The notes under the pieces are model-generated. The model did not search any database and had not been told where the DNA came from. It saw only the letters and a program-made list of their open reading frames with translations. The position numbers and the translations under genes were made by a program. From positions 1 to 44,594 of the forward strand of contig NZ_CAWVHE010000007.1 of assembly GCF_963929015.1 (NCBI RefSeq): a DNA stretch of 44,594 nucleotides. Reading direction: 5' to 3'. This document shows positions 24,158 through 32,749 of this stretch, in pieces (the first letter of the stretch is position 1; every line of letters begins with the position of its first letter). The DNA comes from Merdimonas sp963929015 (lineage in GTDB: Bacteria > Bacillota > Clostridia > Lachnospirales > Lachnospiraceae).

Positions 24158-25828
24158 ATGAGAAGTGATACAGTTACAAAAGGAAAACAGCAGGCGCCCC
24201 ACCGTTCTTTGTTTAACGCGCTGGGGTTGACAAAAGAGGAGATGGAGCGTCCTCTGGTGGGAATTGTCAGCTCCTATAATGAGATCGTGCCCGGGCACAT
24301 GAATCTGGATAAGATTGTGAATGCCGTGAAGCAGGGAGTTGCCATGGCAGGCGGAACGCCGATCGTATTTCCGGCAATCGCCGTCTGTGACGGGATTGCC
24401 ATGGGCCATATCGGCATGAAGTATTCTCTGGTGACCAGAGATCTGATCGCGGATTCTACAGAGGCGATGGCTCTGGCGCATCAGTTCGACGCGCTGGTAA
24501 TGGTGCCAAACTGTGATAAGAATGTGCCGGGACTTCTGATGGCTGCGGCCAGGATCAATGTTCCGACGATCTTTGTCAGCGGCGGTCCGATGCTGGCCGG
24601 CCGGGTCAAAGGCTGCAAGACCAGTCTCTCCAGCATGTTTGAGGCGGTCGGAGCCAATGCGGCAGGCAAGATCACGGATGAGGAGCTATTGGAATACGAA
24701 AATAACACCTGTCCCACCTGTGGTTCCTGTTCCGGAATGTATACGGCCAACAGCATGAACTGCCTGACAGAGGTACTGGGCATGGGCCTTCGCGGCAATG
24801 GAACCATCCCTGCCGTATATTCCGCAAGGATCCGGCTGGCAAAAGAGGCCGGTATGCAGGTGATGGAACTGTGGAGAAAGAATATCTGCCCCAGAGACAT
24901 TATGACAAAAGAAGCCATTTTAAATGCGCTGACTGTGGATATGGCGCTTGGCTGTTCCACCAACAGTATGCTCCACCTTCCGGCGATCGCCCATGAAGTG
25001 GGAATGGATTTTGAGATTGATTTTGCAAATGGCATCAGCGAGAAGACGCCAAACCTCTGTCACCTGGCGCCGGCAGGACCTACCTATATGGAAGATCTGA
25101 ACGCGGCGGGCGGCGTATACGCCGTTATGGCAGAATTAAATAAAAAGAATCTCCTGCATACGGAATGTATGACCGTTACAGGAAAGACAGTCGGGGAAAA
25201 TATCGCAGGCGTTGTCAACAAGGATCCGGAAGTGATCCGGCCCATTGACCACCCGTATTCCCAGACCGGCGGCCTTGCCGTGCTGAAAGGCAATCTGGCG
25301 CCGGACGGAAGCGTAGTGAAGCGCTCCGCTGTTGTGGACGAGATGCTGGTACACGAAGGACCGGCCAGAGTCTTTGACTGTGAAGAAGACGCCATCGTTG
25401 CGATCAAAGGCGGCCAGATCCATCCGGGAGATGTGGTGGTTATCCGTTATGAAGGACCCAAAGGCGGCCCGGGAATGCGGGAAATGCTGAATCCCACCTC
25501 TGCGATCGCTGGTATGGGACTTGGTTCCAGCGTAGCCCTTATCACGGACGGAAGATTCAGCGGCGCATCCAGAGGCGCATCCATCGGCCATGTATCTCCG
25601 GAAGCGGCAGTGGGAGGTCCCATTGCGCTGGTAGAGGAAGGCGATATCATCAAGATCAATATTCCGGAACTGTCTCTGGAGCTTGACGTATCAGAAGAAG
25701 AGCTGGCAAAGAGAAAAGAAAAATGGCAGCCCAGACAGCCCCGGGTAACCACAGGATACCTGGCCCGCTATGCGGCGATGGTGACTTCCGGAAACCGGGG
25801 AGCTATCCTGGAAGTACCAAAGAACTAG
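24158..25828 (+). CDS. ilvD: Dihydroxy-acid dehydratase
   Basis: A 556-residue iron-sulfur dehydratase, the penultimate common step of valine and isoleucine synthesis (and the leucine precursor). Cluster and substrate motifs include VPNCDKNVPGLLMAAARI, CPTCGSCSGMYTANSMNCL and DGRFSGASRGASIGHVSPEA. AGGAGG (24146-24151) precedes the start, which lies 4 bases after the leuB stop, so the pair is very probably co-transcribed. Confidence 0.97.
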   Translation: MRSDTVTKGKQQAPHRSLFNALGLTKEEMERPLVGIVSSYNEIVPGHMNLDKIVNAVKQGVAMAGGTPIVFPAIAVCDGIAMGHIGMKYSLVTRDLIADSTEAMALAHQFDALVMVPNCDKNVPGLLMAAARINVPTIFVSGGPMLAGRVKGCKTSLSSMFEAVGANAAGKITDEELLEYENNTCPTCGSCSGMYTANSMNCLTEVLGMGLRGNGTIPAVYSARIRLAKEAGMQVMELWRKNICPRDIMTKEAILNALTVDMALGCSTNSMLHLPAIAHEVGMDFEIDFANGISEKTPNLCHLAPAGPTYMEDLNAAGGVYAVMAELNKKNLLHTECMTVTGKTVGENIAGVVNKDPEVIRPIDHPYSQTGGLAVLKGNLAPDGSVVKRSAVVDEMLVHEGPARVFDCEEDAIVAIKGGQIHPGDVVVIRYEGPKGGPGMREMLNPTSAIAGMGLGSSVALITDGRFSGASRGASIGHVSPEAAVGGPIALVEEGDIIKINIPELSLELDVSEEELAKRKEKWQPRQPRVTTGYLARYAAMVTSGNRGAILEVPKN

Positions 25829-25862
25829 TCCGGGAATATTGTAAGAACAGGAGTGAGAAAGT

Positions 25863-27548
25863 ATGCAGCTTACAGGAGCAGAAATTGTAATAGAATGTTT
25901 AAAAGAGCAGGGCGTGGATACGGTCTTTGGATACCCGGGCGGCGCGATCCTGAATGTTTACGATGCGTTATATCAGCATCAGGATGAAATCCGGCATATC
26001 CTGACCTCCCATGAGCAGGGAGCATCCCATGCGGCAGACGGATATGCGCGGGCAACCGGAAAGGTAGGCGTGTGTCTGGCAACCAGCGGACCGGGCGCGA
26101 CCAATCTGGTAACCGGCATCGCCACAGCCTATATGGATTCTATTCCTATTGTGGCGATCACCTGTAATGTGGGAGTCCCGCTTCTTGGAAAGGACAGCTT
26201 CCAGGAGATCGACATTTCCGGTATCACCATGCCCATTACCAAACATAATTTTATCGTGAAAGATGTGGAACAGCTGGCCGATACCATCCGCAAGGCCTTT
26301 GTCATTGCGAAGAAAGGCCGTCCGGGTCCGGTGCTGATCGATATTCCCAAGGATGTCACTTCCAATCAGGCAGAGTATGAGAAAAAAGAGATCTCTGCGG
26401 TCTGTCCTTCGGAAGACCTGTGTGAAAAAGACGTGGAAACAGCGCTGGAACTGATCCGGGAGGCGAAAAGGCCCTATATCTTTGTAGGAGGAGGCGCGGT
26501 CCTTTCCAACGCCAGTGAAGAACTTTACGAGTTTGTGAAAAAAGTGGACGCTCCGGTCTGTGATTCCCTGATGGGAAAAGGCGCGTTCCCGGGAACAGAT
26601 CCCCTCTACACCGGAATGCTTGGCATGCATGGAACGAAAACTTCTAATTACGGGGTCAGTGAGTGCGATCTGCTGATCGTGGTGGGAGCAAGATTCAGCG
26701 ACCGGGTGACAGGAAATGCAAAGAAATTTGCAGAGCATGCAAAGATCCTTCAATTTGACGTGGACGTGGCGGAGATGAATAAAAACGTGCTGATCACCGA
26801 AGGCGTGGTCGGCGATATCAAGGTGATCCTCAAACGCCTTAATAAGCGGCTGGAACAGCAGGATCACACGGAATGGATCCAGAAGATCAGTGAATACAAA
26901 GAAAAATATCCGCTCACTTATCACACAGACCTGCTGACCGGACCCGGCGCTGTGGAGGAAATCTACCGGCAGACCCACGGAGACGCCCTGATCGTTACAG
27001 AGGTCGGTCAGAACCAGATGTGGGCCGCCCAGTATTATAAGTTTACAAAGCCAAGGACGCTTCTGACGTCAGGCGGCCTTGGAACCATGGGCTACGGTCT
27101 GGGCGCGTCCATCGGCGCGAAAACCGCAAGGCCGGATAAGACCGTGGTCAATATTGCCGGGGACGGATGCTTCCGTATGAATATGAACGAGATCGCCACA
27201 GCGGCCAGATATCAGATCCCTGTGATCCAGGTGGTGCTGAACAATCACGTGCTGGGCATGGTGCGTCAGTGGCAGGATCTCTTCTACGGGAAGCGTTACT
27301 CCGCAACCGTACTGAATGACTCTGTGGACTTTGTGAAACTGGCGGAAGCCATGGGCGCCACAGGCATGCGCGCGACAACGCCAGAGGAGTTCCGGGAGGC
27401 ATTTGCAAAGGCGCTTACAGCAGACGGGCCGGCAGTGATCGACTGCCAGATTGACAGCGATGAGAAAGTATGGCCTATGGTGGCGCCTGGCGAAGCGATC
27501 AGCAAAGCCTTTGACGAGGAGGATCTGGAAGCAGGAAAGAAACAGTAA
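25863..27548 (+). CDS. ilvB: Acetolactate synthase large subunit
   Basis: A 561-residue thiamine-diphosphate enzyme condensing pyruvate (or 2-oxobutyrate) in branched-chain amino-acid synthesis. The catalytic Glu lies in SHEQGASHAADGYARATGK. The ThDP-binding GDG...N motif is GDGCFRMNMNEIATAARYQI, with VVLNNHVLGMVRQWQ. The middle FAD-binding domain is present. The regulatory small subunit (ilvN) is not adjacent. It starts 34 bases after ilvD with AGGAGTGAG upstream. Confidence 0.96.
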   Translation: MQLTGAEIVIECLKEQGVDTVFGYPGGAILNVYDALYQHQDEIRHILTSHEQGASHAADGYARATGKVGVCLATSGPGATNLVTGIATAYMDSIPIVAITCNVGVPLLGKDSFQEIDISGITMPITKHNFIVKDVEQLADTIRKAFVIAKKGRPGPVLIDIPKDVTSNQAEYEKKEISAVCPSEDLCEKDVETALELIREAKRPYIFVGGGAVLSNASEELYEFVKKVDAPVCDSLMGKGAFPGTDPLYTGMLGMHGTKTSNYGVSECDLLIVVGARFSDRVTGNAKKFAEHAKILQFDVDVAEMNKNVLITEGVVGDIKVILKRLNKRLEQQDHTEWIQKISEYKEKYPLTYHTDLLTGPGAVEEIYRQTHGDALIVTEVGQNQMWAAQYYKFTKPRTLLTSGGLGTMGYGLGASIGAKTARPDKTVVNIAGDGCFRMNMNEIATAARYQIPVIQVVLNNHVLGMVRQWQDLFYGKRYSATVLNDSVDFVKLAEAMGATGMRATTPEEFREAFAKALTADGPAVIDCQIDSDEKVWPMVAPGEAISKAFDEEDLEAGKKQ

Positions 27549-27568
27549 ACCGTGCAGATGCACAGACG

Positions 27569-27592
27569 GATAGACAGATAGACAGATAGTCA
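27569..27592 (+). repeat. Three tandem octamers before serC
   Basis: GATAGACA, GATAGACA and GATAGTCA stand head to tail in the 58-base ilvB-serC gap, just after a small palindrome (GTGCAGATGCAC). This looks like a slippage-prone spacer; whether copy number alters serC expression is unknown. Confidence 0.8.
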
Positions 27593-27606
27593 GAAAGGCA
27601 TGAGAG

Positions 27607-28689
27607 ATGGGAAGAGTATATAATTTTTCCGCAGGACCGGCCGTCCTGCCGGAGGAAGTCTTAAAGGAAGCAGCAGATGAGATGCTGGATTACCAGGGCA
27701 CCGGAATGTCCGTGATGGAGATGAGCCACCGGGGAGCAACCTTTCAGAAGATCCTGCATACGGCGGAGGCTGACTTAAGAGAACTGATGGGAATTCCTGA
27801 CTGCTATAAGGTATTATTCCTGCAGGGCGGCGCATCGCTCCAGTTTGCCATGCTGCCCATGAACCTGATGAAAAACCGGTCTGCAGATTTTATCCTGACC
27901 GGACAGTGGTCAAAGAAAGCTTACCAGGAGGCTTCGAAGTACGGGAAAGCCAATGTCATCGCTTCTTCGGAGGACCGTACCTTCTCTTATATACCGGACT
28001 GCCGGGATCTTCCGGTGTCAAAGGACGCGGATTATGTATATATCTGTGAAAATAATACGATCTACGGGACAAAATACAAGGAACTGCCGGACACAAAGGG
28101 GAAGATCCTTGTGGCGGATGTGTCCTCCTGCTTTTTGTCAGAGCCTGTGGATGTGACAAAGTACGGAGTACTCTACGGCGGGGTACAGAAAAATATCGGG
28201 CCGGCCGGCGTGGTGATCGTGATCATACGGGAAGATCTGATCACAGACGACGTGCTTCCGGGTACGCCCACTATGATGAAGTATCAGACTCATGCAGACG
28301 CCGGCTCCTTATACAATACGCCGCCTGCCTATGGGATCTATATCTGCGGCAAGGTCTTTCAGTGGCTGAAACGAAAAGGCGGTCTTGCTGTCATGAAAGC
28401 ATACAATGAGAAAAAAGCAGCCATCCTTTATGAGTATCTGGATCAGAGCAGGATGTTTCACGGAACGGTAGAAAAAAAGGACCGTTCCCTTATGAATGTG
28501 CCGTTTGTGACCGGCGATCCGGAACTGGACGCACGCTTTGTAAAAGAAGCGGAAGCGGCCGGTCTGGTCAGTTTAAAAGGACACCGGACCGTAGGAGGCA
28601 TGCGCGCAAGTATTTACAATGCCATGCCCATAGAGGGAGTAGAGGCATTGACCAGGTTTATGAAGAAATTTGAAGAGGAGAACGGATAA
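27607..28689 (+). CDS. serC: Phosphoserine aminotransferase
   Basis: A 360-residue PLP enzyme that makes phosphoserine from 3-phosphohydroxypyruvate and glutamate. NFSAGPAVLPEEVL at the N-terminus, the cofactor region FLQGGASLQFAMLPMNL, and DVSSCFLSEPVDVTKYG with the Schiff-base Lys in YGGVQKNIGPAG are diagnostic. C-terminal GHRTVGGMRASIYNAMP is also conserved. The length is normal. serA follows after two bases, giving the first two steps of serine synthesis together. Confidence 0.97.
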   Translation: MGRVYNFSAGPAVLPEEVLKEAADEMLDYQGTGMSVMEMSHRGATFQKILHTAEADLRELMGIPDCYKVLFLQGGASLQFAMLPMNLMKNRSADFILTGQWSKKAYQEASKYGKANVIASSEDRTFSYIPDCRDLPVSKDADYVYICENNTIYGTKYKELPDTKGKILVADVSSCFLSEPVDVTKYGVLYGGVQKNIGPAGVVIVIIREDLITDDVLPGTPTMMKYQTHADAGSLYNTPPAYGIYICGKVFQWLKRKGGLAVMKAYNEKKAAILYEYLDQSRMFHGTVEKKDRSLMNVPFVTGDPELDARFVKEAEAAGLVSLKGHRTVGGMRASIYNAMPIEGVEALTRFMKKFEEENG

Positions 28690-28691
28690 CC

Positions 28692-29855
28692 ATGTATCAA
28701 TATCATTGCTTAAATCAGATTTCGGATGTGGGGATCCGGGAATTTTCAGAAGAATATGTACCAGTCAGCCGCGTGGAGGATGCGGACGCCGTGCTGGTGA
28801 GAAGCGCGTCTATGCAGGAAATGGAATTTGGCACCCGGTTAAAAGCAATCGCAAGAGCCGGAGCCGGAGTAAATAATATCCCTCTGGAACGCTGCGCGGA
28901 AGAGGGAATCGTGGTCTTTAATACGCCGGGAGCCAACGCGAACGGCGTCAAGGAGCTGGTGATTGCCGGGATGCTTCTGGCATCCAGAGATATCATCGGC
29001 GGGATCAACTGGGTCCAGGAAAATGAAGAGGACGGCAATATAGCCAAAGACGCGGAAAAAGCCAAGAAGGCTTTCGCCGGCTGCGAACTGGACGGTAAAA
29101 AGCTGGGAGTGATCGGCCTTGGAGCCATCGGCGTGCTGGTGGCAAACGCTGCGGTAAGTCTGGGGATGGACGTATATGGATATGACCCCTATATGTCGGT
29201 GGATTCTGCATGGAACTTAAACCGCAGCATCCATCATGCGAAAACAGTAGATGAAATCTATAAAGACTGCGACTATATCACCATCCATGTCCCGGCCATG
29301 GACAGTACCCGGGGCATGATCGACGGGAATGCCATCAGCCTGATGAAAAAAGGCGTGGTATTGTTGAACTTTGCAAGAGATGTACTGGTGGTGGAAGAAG
29401 CCGTGATCGATGCGCTGGTGGCCGGCAAGATCAAACATTATGTGACAGATTTTCCAACCCCGGTGATTACCGGAGTGAAAGGGGCGATTGTGATCCCGCA
29501 TCTGGGGGCATCTACGGAAGAATCGGAAGATAACTGTGCCAGAATGGCGGCAAAGGAGATCCGCAGCTATCTGGAACACGGAAATATCAGGCATTCTGTC
29601 AATTATCCGGATTCAGACATGGGACTTAAAGGGGAAAATACCCGGATCCTGCTTCTGCATCATAACATTCCCAACATGCTGGGACAGTTTACCCGGATCC
29701 TGGCGGAAGATAATATCAATATCGCAGACCTTTCCAATAAGAGTAAAGGCGGGTATGCATATACTATGATCGATATTGATTCGGAAATCACCCAGGAAGC
29801 CATTGAGGAACTGAAAGCAGTAAAAGACGTGCTGAAGGTGCGTGTGATCAGATAG
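28692..29855 (+). CDS. serA: D-3-phosphoglycerate dehydrogenase
   Basis: A 387-residue NAD-dependent dehydrogenase starting serine synthesis. The NAD motif is GLGAIGVLVANAAVSLGMDV. The catalytic Arg lies in LLNFARDVLVVEEAV, and the Glu/His region in IPHLGASTEESEDNCA. A C-terminal ACT domain (~315-387, LLHHNIPNMLGQFTRILAED) suggests serine feedback. It lacks the intervening domain of long SerA forms, which is common in gut Firmicutes. The IS256-family element begins eight bases after its stop codon, separating it from its terminator. Confidence 0.97.
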   Translation: MYQYHCLNQISDVGIREFSEEYVPVSRVEDADAVLVRSASMQEMEFGTRLKAIARAGAGVNNIPLERCAEEGIVVFNTPGANANGVKELVIAGMLLASRDIIGGINWVQENEEDGNIAKDAEKAKKAFAGCELDGKKLGVIGLGAIGVLVANAAVSLGMDVYGYDPYMSVDSAWNLNRSIHHAKTVDEIYKDCDYITIHVPAMDSTRGMIDGNAISLMKKGVVLLNFARDVLVVEEAVIDALVAGKIKHYVTDFPTPVITGVKGAIVIPHLGASTEESEDNCARMAAKEIRSYLEHGNIRHSVNYPDSDMGLKGENTRILLLHHNIPNMLGQFTRILAEDNINIADLSNKSKGGYAYTMIDIDSEITQEAIEELKAVKDVLKVRVIR

Positions 29856-29863
29856 AAAACAAC
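29856..29863. repeat. Left copy of the 8-bp target-site duplication
   Basis: AAAACAAC directly abuts the serA stop codon and recurs exactly at the other edge of the IS (31353-31360). Eight bases is a usual duplication size for IS256-family insertion. Confidence 0.8.
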
Positions 29864-29879
29864 GGGAGTATCCCAAAGT

Positions 29880-29908
29880 TTGTGTAAACCTTCAAACTGA
29901 TGTAAGAT
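29880..29908 (+). promoter_or_regulatory. Candidate transposase promoter
   Basis: TTGTGT (29880-29885, within the left terminal repeat) and TAAGAT (29903-29908) are separated by 17 bases, 27 bases ahead of the transposase start. The terminal repeat would therefore provide the -35, a layout that lets bound transposase repress itself. Confidence 0.45.
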
Positions 29909-29935
29909 AGACTTACCAGTTTGGAGGTTTATTTT

Positions 29936-31183
29936 ATGGCAAGGAAAAAAGATACCCCACAAAAAGCAGCTCTTCGGGAAATGATGGGCAACTACCTGAA
30001 AGAAAACAATGTAAAGGTCAAGGATGGAACGGATGTCAACTCTATCATGCGGGATATGATGTCCATCATCCTGGAAGGTGCCCTGGACCAGGAGATGGAT
30101 GAAGAATTAGGTTATTCAAAGTATGATTACCGTAACAAGGAAACCGATAATTCCAGAAACGGGCACTCTCAGAAGACCATGCATACCAGCTATGGTGACA
30201 TGGAAATTGACATTCCCAGGGACAGGAAAGGCGAGTTTGAACCGCAGATTGTCAAGAAATATCAGAATACTATCACTCAGGACATGGAGGAGAAGATCAT
30301 CTCCATGTATGCGAAAGGAATGACTACGAACGATATCGAAAGCCATATGCGTGAATTGTACGACATTGAGATTTCTGATAGCACTATTAGCCGGATCACA
30401 GATAAGATCCTTCCCATCGTAAAAGAATGGCAGGAAAGACCTTTGGAAGAAATCTATGCGGTTGTTTTTATGGATGCCATCCATTACCATGTGCGCAATG
30501 AAGGCCGGATTGTAAAACGTGCTGTTTATATCGCTATAGGGATCGATATGGAAGGTCACAAAGATGTGCTTGGCATGTATGTCGGGCAAAACGAAAGCGC
30601 AAAGTTCTGGCTTTCGATCCTAAACGGTCTGAAGAATCGCGGCGTGGAAGATATCCTGATCGCATGTGTAGACGGTCTGACAGGCTTTCCCCAGGCAATT
30701 GAAGCTGTTTTTCCGGATACGGAGATCCAGCAATGCATTATCCATCAGATCCGGAATACGACAAAGTTTGTTTCCTACAAGGAGCTCAAACCGCTGATGG
30801 CTGATCTGAAGCGTGTATATGCAGCCCCAACAGAAGAAATCGCACTGGCTGAACTGGATGGCTTTGATGAGAAATGGAGCGGGAAATATCCCAAAATCGC
30901 AAAATCATGGAAGGACAACTGGGCGAATCTTTCAACGTATTTCAAGTATCCTGAAGCGGTCCGCCGCTTAATCTATACCACGAATGCCATTGAGGGATTT
31001 AACCGGCAGCTGCGGAAGGTTACGAAATCTAAGACGGTATTCCCTTCCGATGAGAGTCTCCTGAAAATGCTGTATCTGGCTATGATGGATATCACGAAAA
31101 AATGGACTGGACACCGACAGGATTGGGGGCAGATTCATTCGCAGCTGGAGATATTTTTCGAAGAACGATTATCTGGATCATAA
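29936..31183 (+). CDS. IS256-family (Mutator-type) transposase
   Basis: A 415-residue DDE transposase. The catalytic triad is visible as Asp180 (VVFMDAIHYHVR), Asp246 (ACVDGLTGFPQAI) and Glu353 (TTNAIEGFNRQLRK), with the family's C/H motif CIIHQIRNTTKFV. The N-terminal ~100 residues (DQEMDEELGYSKYDYRNKET, NSRNGHSQKT) are the DNA-binding part. GGAGG eight bases upstream selects the ATG at 29936 over a TTG at 29921. All motifs are intact and there is no frameshift, so the element is probably active. Confidence 0.95.
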   Translation: MARKKDTPQKAALREMMGNYLKENNVKVKDGTDVNSIMRDMMSIILEGALDQEMDEELGYSKYDYRNKETDNSRNGHSQKTMHTSYGDMEIDIPRDRKGEFEPQIVKKYQNTITQDMEEKIISMYAKGMTTNDIESHMRELYDIEISDSTISRITDKILPIVKEWQERPLEEIYAVVFMDAIHYHVRNEGRIVKRAVYIAIGIDMEGHKDVLGMYVGQNESAKFWLSILNGLKNRGVEDILIACVDGLTGFPQAIEAVFPDTEIQQCIIHQIRNTTKFVSYKELKPLMADLKRVYAAPTEEIALAELDGFDEKWSGKYPKIAKSWKDNWANLSTYFKYPEAVRRLIYTTNAIEGFNRQLRKVTKSKTVFPSDESLLKMLYLAMMDITKKWTGHRQDWGQIHSQLEIFFEERLSGS

Positions 31184-31199
31184 GCTGTTTCTGGCCTGA

Positions 31200-31222
31200 C
31201 AGGGCTGGCTGGGCCAGCCCTG
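31200..31222 (+). terminator. Perfect hairpin after the transposase
   Basis: Arms CAGGGCTGGC and GCCAGCCCTG pair perfectly around TGG, 17 bases past the transposase stop. No T-run follows, so it may stabilise the mRNA end or impede read-through rather than terminate fully. Confidence 0.5.
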
Positions 31223-31223
31223 C

Positions 31224-31251
31224 TTGACATGTCCGGAAACGGTATTATAAT
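31224..31251 (+). promoter_or_regulatory. Near-consensus outward promoter inside the IS
   Basis: A perfect TTGACA (31224-31229) and perfect TATAAT (31246-31251) are separated by 16 bases. It points out of the element's right end, antisense to the 3' end of prs. The first transcribed bases would form a hairpin (GGGCAGA / TCTGCCC arms, 31260-31289). Confidence 0.7.
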
Positions 31252-31352
31252 ACAAACAAGGGCAGAACCTCAAAAAATCGGCTCTGCCCAGAGTAACTAA
31301 CAACATATCTTATATCAGTTTTTTGGGTTTACACAAAACTTGAAACGGTCTC

Positions 31353-31360
31353 AAAACAAC
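31353..31360. repeat. Right copy of the 8-bp target-site duplication
   Basis: AAAACAAC matches 29856-29863 and lies directly against the serA/prs terminator. Confidence 0.8.
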
Positions 31361-31364
31361 AGCA

Positions 31365-31412
31365 AAAAACCTGCCGGAGAAGTCTGCAACACGATTTCCC
31401 GGCAGGTTTTTC
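31365..31412. terminator. Bidirectional terminator between serA and prs
   Basis: A 13-bp stem (AAAAACCTGCCGG at 31365-31377, partner at 31399-31411) with a 21-base loop. T-runs follow on both strands, so it serves prs from the right and served serA from the left before the IS intervened. Confidence 0.9.
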
Positions 31413-31415
31413 TTG

Positions 31416-32600
31416 TTATTTTCCAGACAGCTGTTTTGTGTGCCTGTCCAGAAGTTCGTGGATCCGGCTTGTGGGATCCAGTACTTTTCCGATGGTGATA
31501 TCATGATTAAAGGCATCGATGATCAAAGCGATAAATTTGCTCATGTCTGCCGCTACAAAATACGGTTTTGCCAGGGCCTCCGGCGGAAGATAGGTAAGGT
31601 TCGTCGTGATGACCCGGTCAATATATCCCTTGTTGTAATACTCGTCGAATTTTTCAAATCCATCGGTAAATAATCCGAAGGTGGTGCAGACAAATACCCG
31701 GTCAGCGCCACGGTCCTTCATCTGTTTTGCCACGTCCAGCATACTTTCTCCGGAAGAAATCATATCGTCTACGACGATCACATTCTTTCCTTTGATATCT
31801 TCGCCCAGGAACTCATGAGCCACGATAGGGTTCTTGCCGTTGACGATTGTAGAATAATCCCGGCGTTTGTAGAACATACCCATATTCACACCCAGGACAT
31901 TGGAAAAATAAACGGCCCGGTGCATTGCGCCCTCGTCCGGACTTACGATCATCAGATGTTCCTTGTCGATCGGAAGATCCGGCTCCGCGCGGAGCAGCGC
32001 CTTCATGAACTGATAGGGCGGATTGAAGTTATCGAAACCATGAAGCGGGATCGAGTTCTGGACTCTGGGATCATGTGCGTCAAAAGTGATGATATTGCTG
32101 ACACCCATGTCGGTCAGCTCCTGCAGGGCAAGAGCGCAGTCCAGAGATTCCCGCTTGGTCCGTTTGTGCTGACGGCTTTCATAAAGAAACGGCATGATTA
32201 CATTGAGGCGGTGTGCTTTGCCGTTGGCGGCTGAGATGATCCGTTTCAGATCCTGATAATGGTCGTCTGGAGACATATGGTTGGGATGACCGTTTACCGT
32301 ATAAGTAAGGCTGTAATTGCAGACATCCACCATGACAAACAGATCTTTTCCACGGACGGTCTCGGAAATCATCCCCTTTGCTTCGCCGGTCCCGAATCTG
32401 GGACAACGGCAGTCCACCAGATAATTGTCAGACTGATAATGTGAAAAAAGAGGGGAATCCAGGGATTCCTTTTTTGTATCTTTCCGAAACTGTACGATAT
32501 AGTCGTTGACCTTGCGCCCCATTTCCCTGCAGGACTCCAGGGCCGCGATTTTTAAGGGGGCGACAGGGAGCGCTTCTTCCATTAATTCTGTATATGACAT
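31416..32600 (-). CDS. prs: Ribose-phosphate pyrophosphokinase
   Basis: A 394-residue enzyme of the longer clostridial PRPP synthetase group, making PRPP for nucleotide, His and Trp synthesis. The PRPP-binding loop is VIVVDDMISSGESMLD. Other conserved stretches are DVCNYSLTYTVNG, MPFLYESRQHKRTKRESLD, ITFDAHDPRVQNSIP and MIVSPDEGAMHRAVYF. It is longer than the ~315-residue classical form, with extra N-terminal sequence. GGAG precedes the ATG at 32600. A single gene, divergent from the DUF512 operon. Confidence 0.94.
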   Translation of the reverse strand: MSYTELMEEALPVAPLKIAALESCREMGRKVNDYIVQFRKDTKKESLDSPLFSHYQSDNYLVDCRCPRFGTGEAKGMISETVRGKDLFVMVDVCNYSLTYTVNGHPNHMSPDDHYQDLKRIISAANGKAHRLNVIMPFLYESRQHKRTKRESLDCALALQELTDMGVSNIITFDAHDPRVQNSIPLHGFDNFNPPYQFMKALLRAEPDLPIDKEHLMIVSPDEGAMHRAVYFSNVLGVNMGMFYKRRDYSTIVNGKNPIVAHEFLGEDIKGKNVIVVDDMISSGESMLDVAKQMKDRGADRVFVCTTFGLFTDGFEKFDEYYNKGYIDRVITTNLTYLPPEALAKPYFVAADMSKFIALIIDAFNHDITIGKVLDPTSRIHELLDRHTKQLSGK

Positions 32601-32648
32601 AATAATCTCCTGTTCTGTAGTAATAGCAGCGGTGAATCCGCTATTTCA

Positions 32649-32678
32649 TTTATATCACCTTTTCCATAAAAAGGTCAA
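32649..32678 (-). promoter_or_regulatory. Candidate SigA promoter of prs
   Basis: On the minus strand TTGACC (32673-32678) and TATAAA (32649-32654) are separated by 18 bases, with a ~40-base leader. Confidence 0.65.
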
Positions 32679-32685
32679 CTACTGA

Positions 32686-32715
32686 TTGGACGAAATGAGA
32701 GTTGTAGGGTATAAT
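32686..32715 (+). promoter_or_regulatory. Candidate SigA promoter of the DUF512-der operon
   Basis: TTGGAC (32686-32691) and a perfect TATAAT (32710-32715) are 18 bases apart. It sits back to back with the prs promoter, only seven bases between the two -35 elements. Confidence 0.7.
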
Positions 32716-32749
32716 AAAAAAAGAAAGAGTGAAGACGAGGAGAATACTT

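Larger units (their letters stand above)
29864..31352 (+). mobile_element. IS256-family insertion sequence, complete
   Basis: A 1489-bp element holding one transposase gene. Its 27-bp ends (29864-29890 and the complement of 31326-31352) match at 19 positions, with an unbroken inner block TTTGTGTAAACC, and it is flanked by the AAAACAAC duplication. Removing element plus one repeat leaves the serA stop, AAAACAAC and then the serA terminator, a normal gene end, so the insertion looks recent and precisely bounded. Confidence 0.85.

Noticed and set aside
25968..26978. A 336-codon minus-strand frame opposite ilvB
   Set aside because: ilvB is unambiguous and the antisense product is rich in His/Arg/Phe, as expected from reverse reading.
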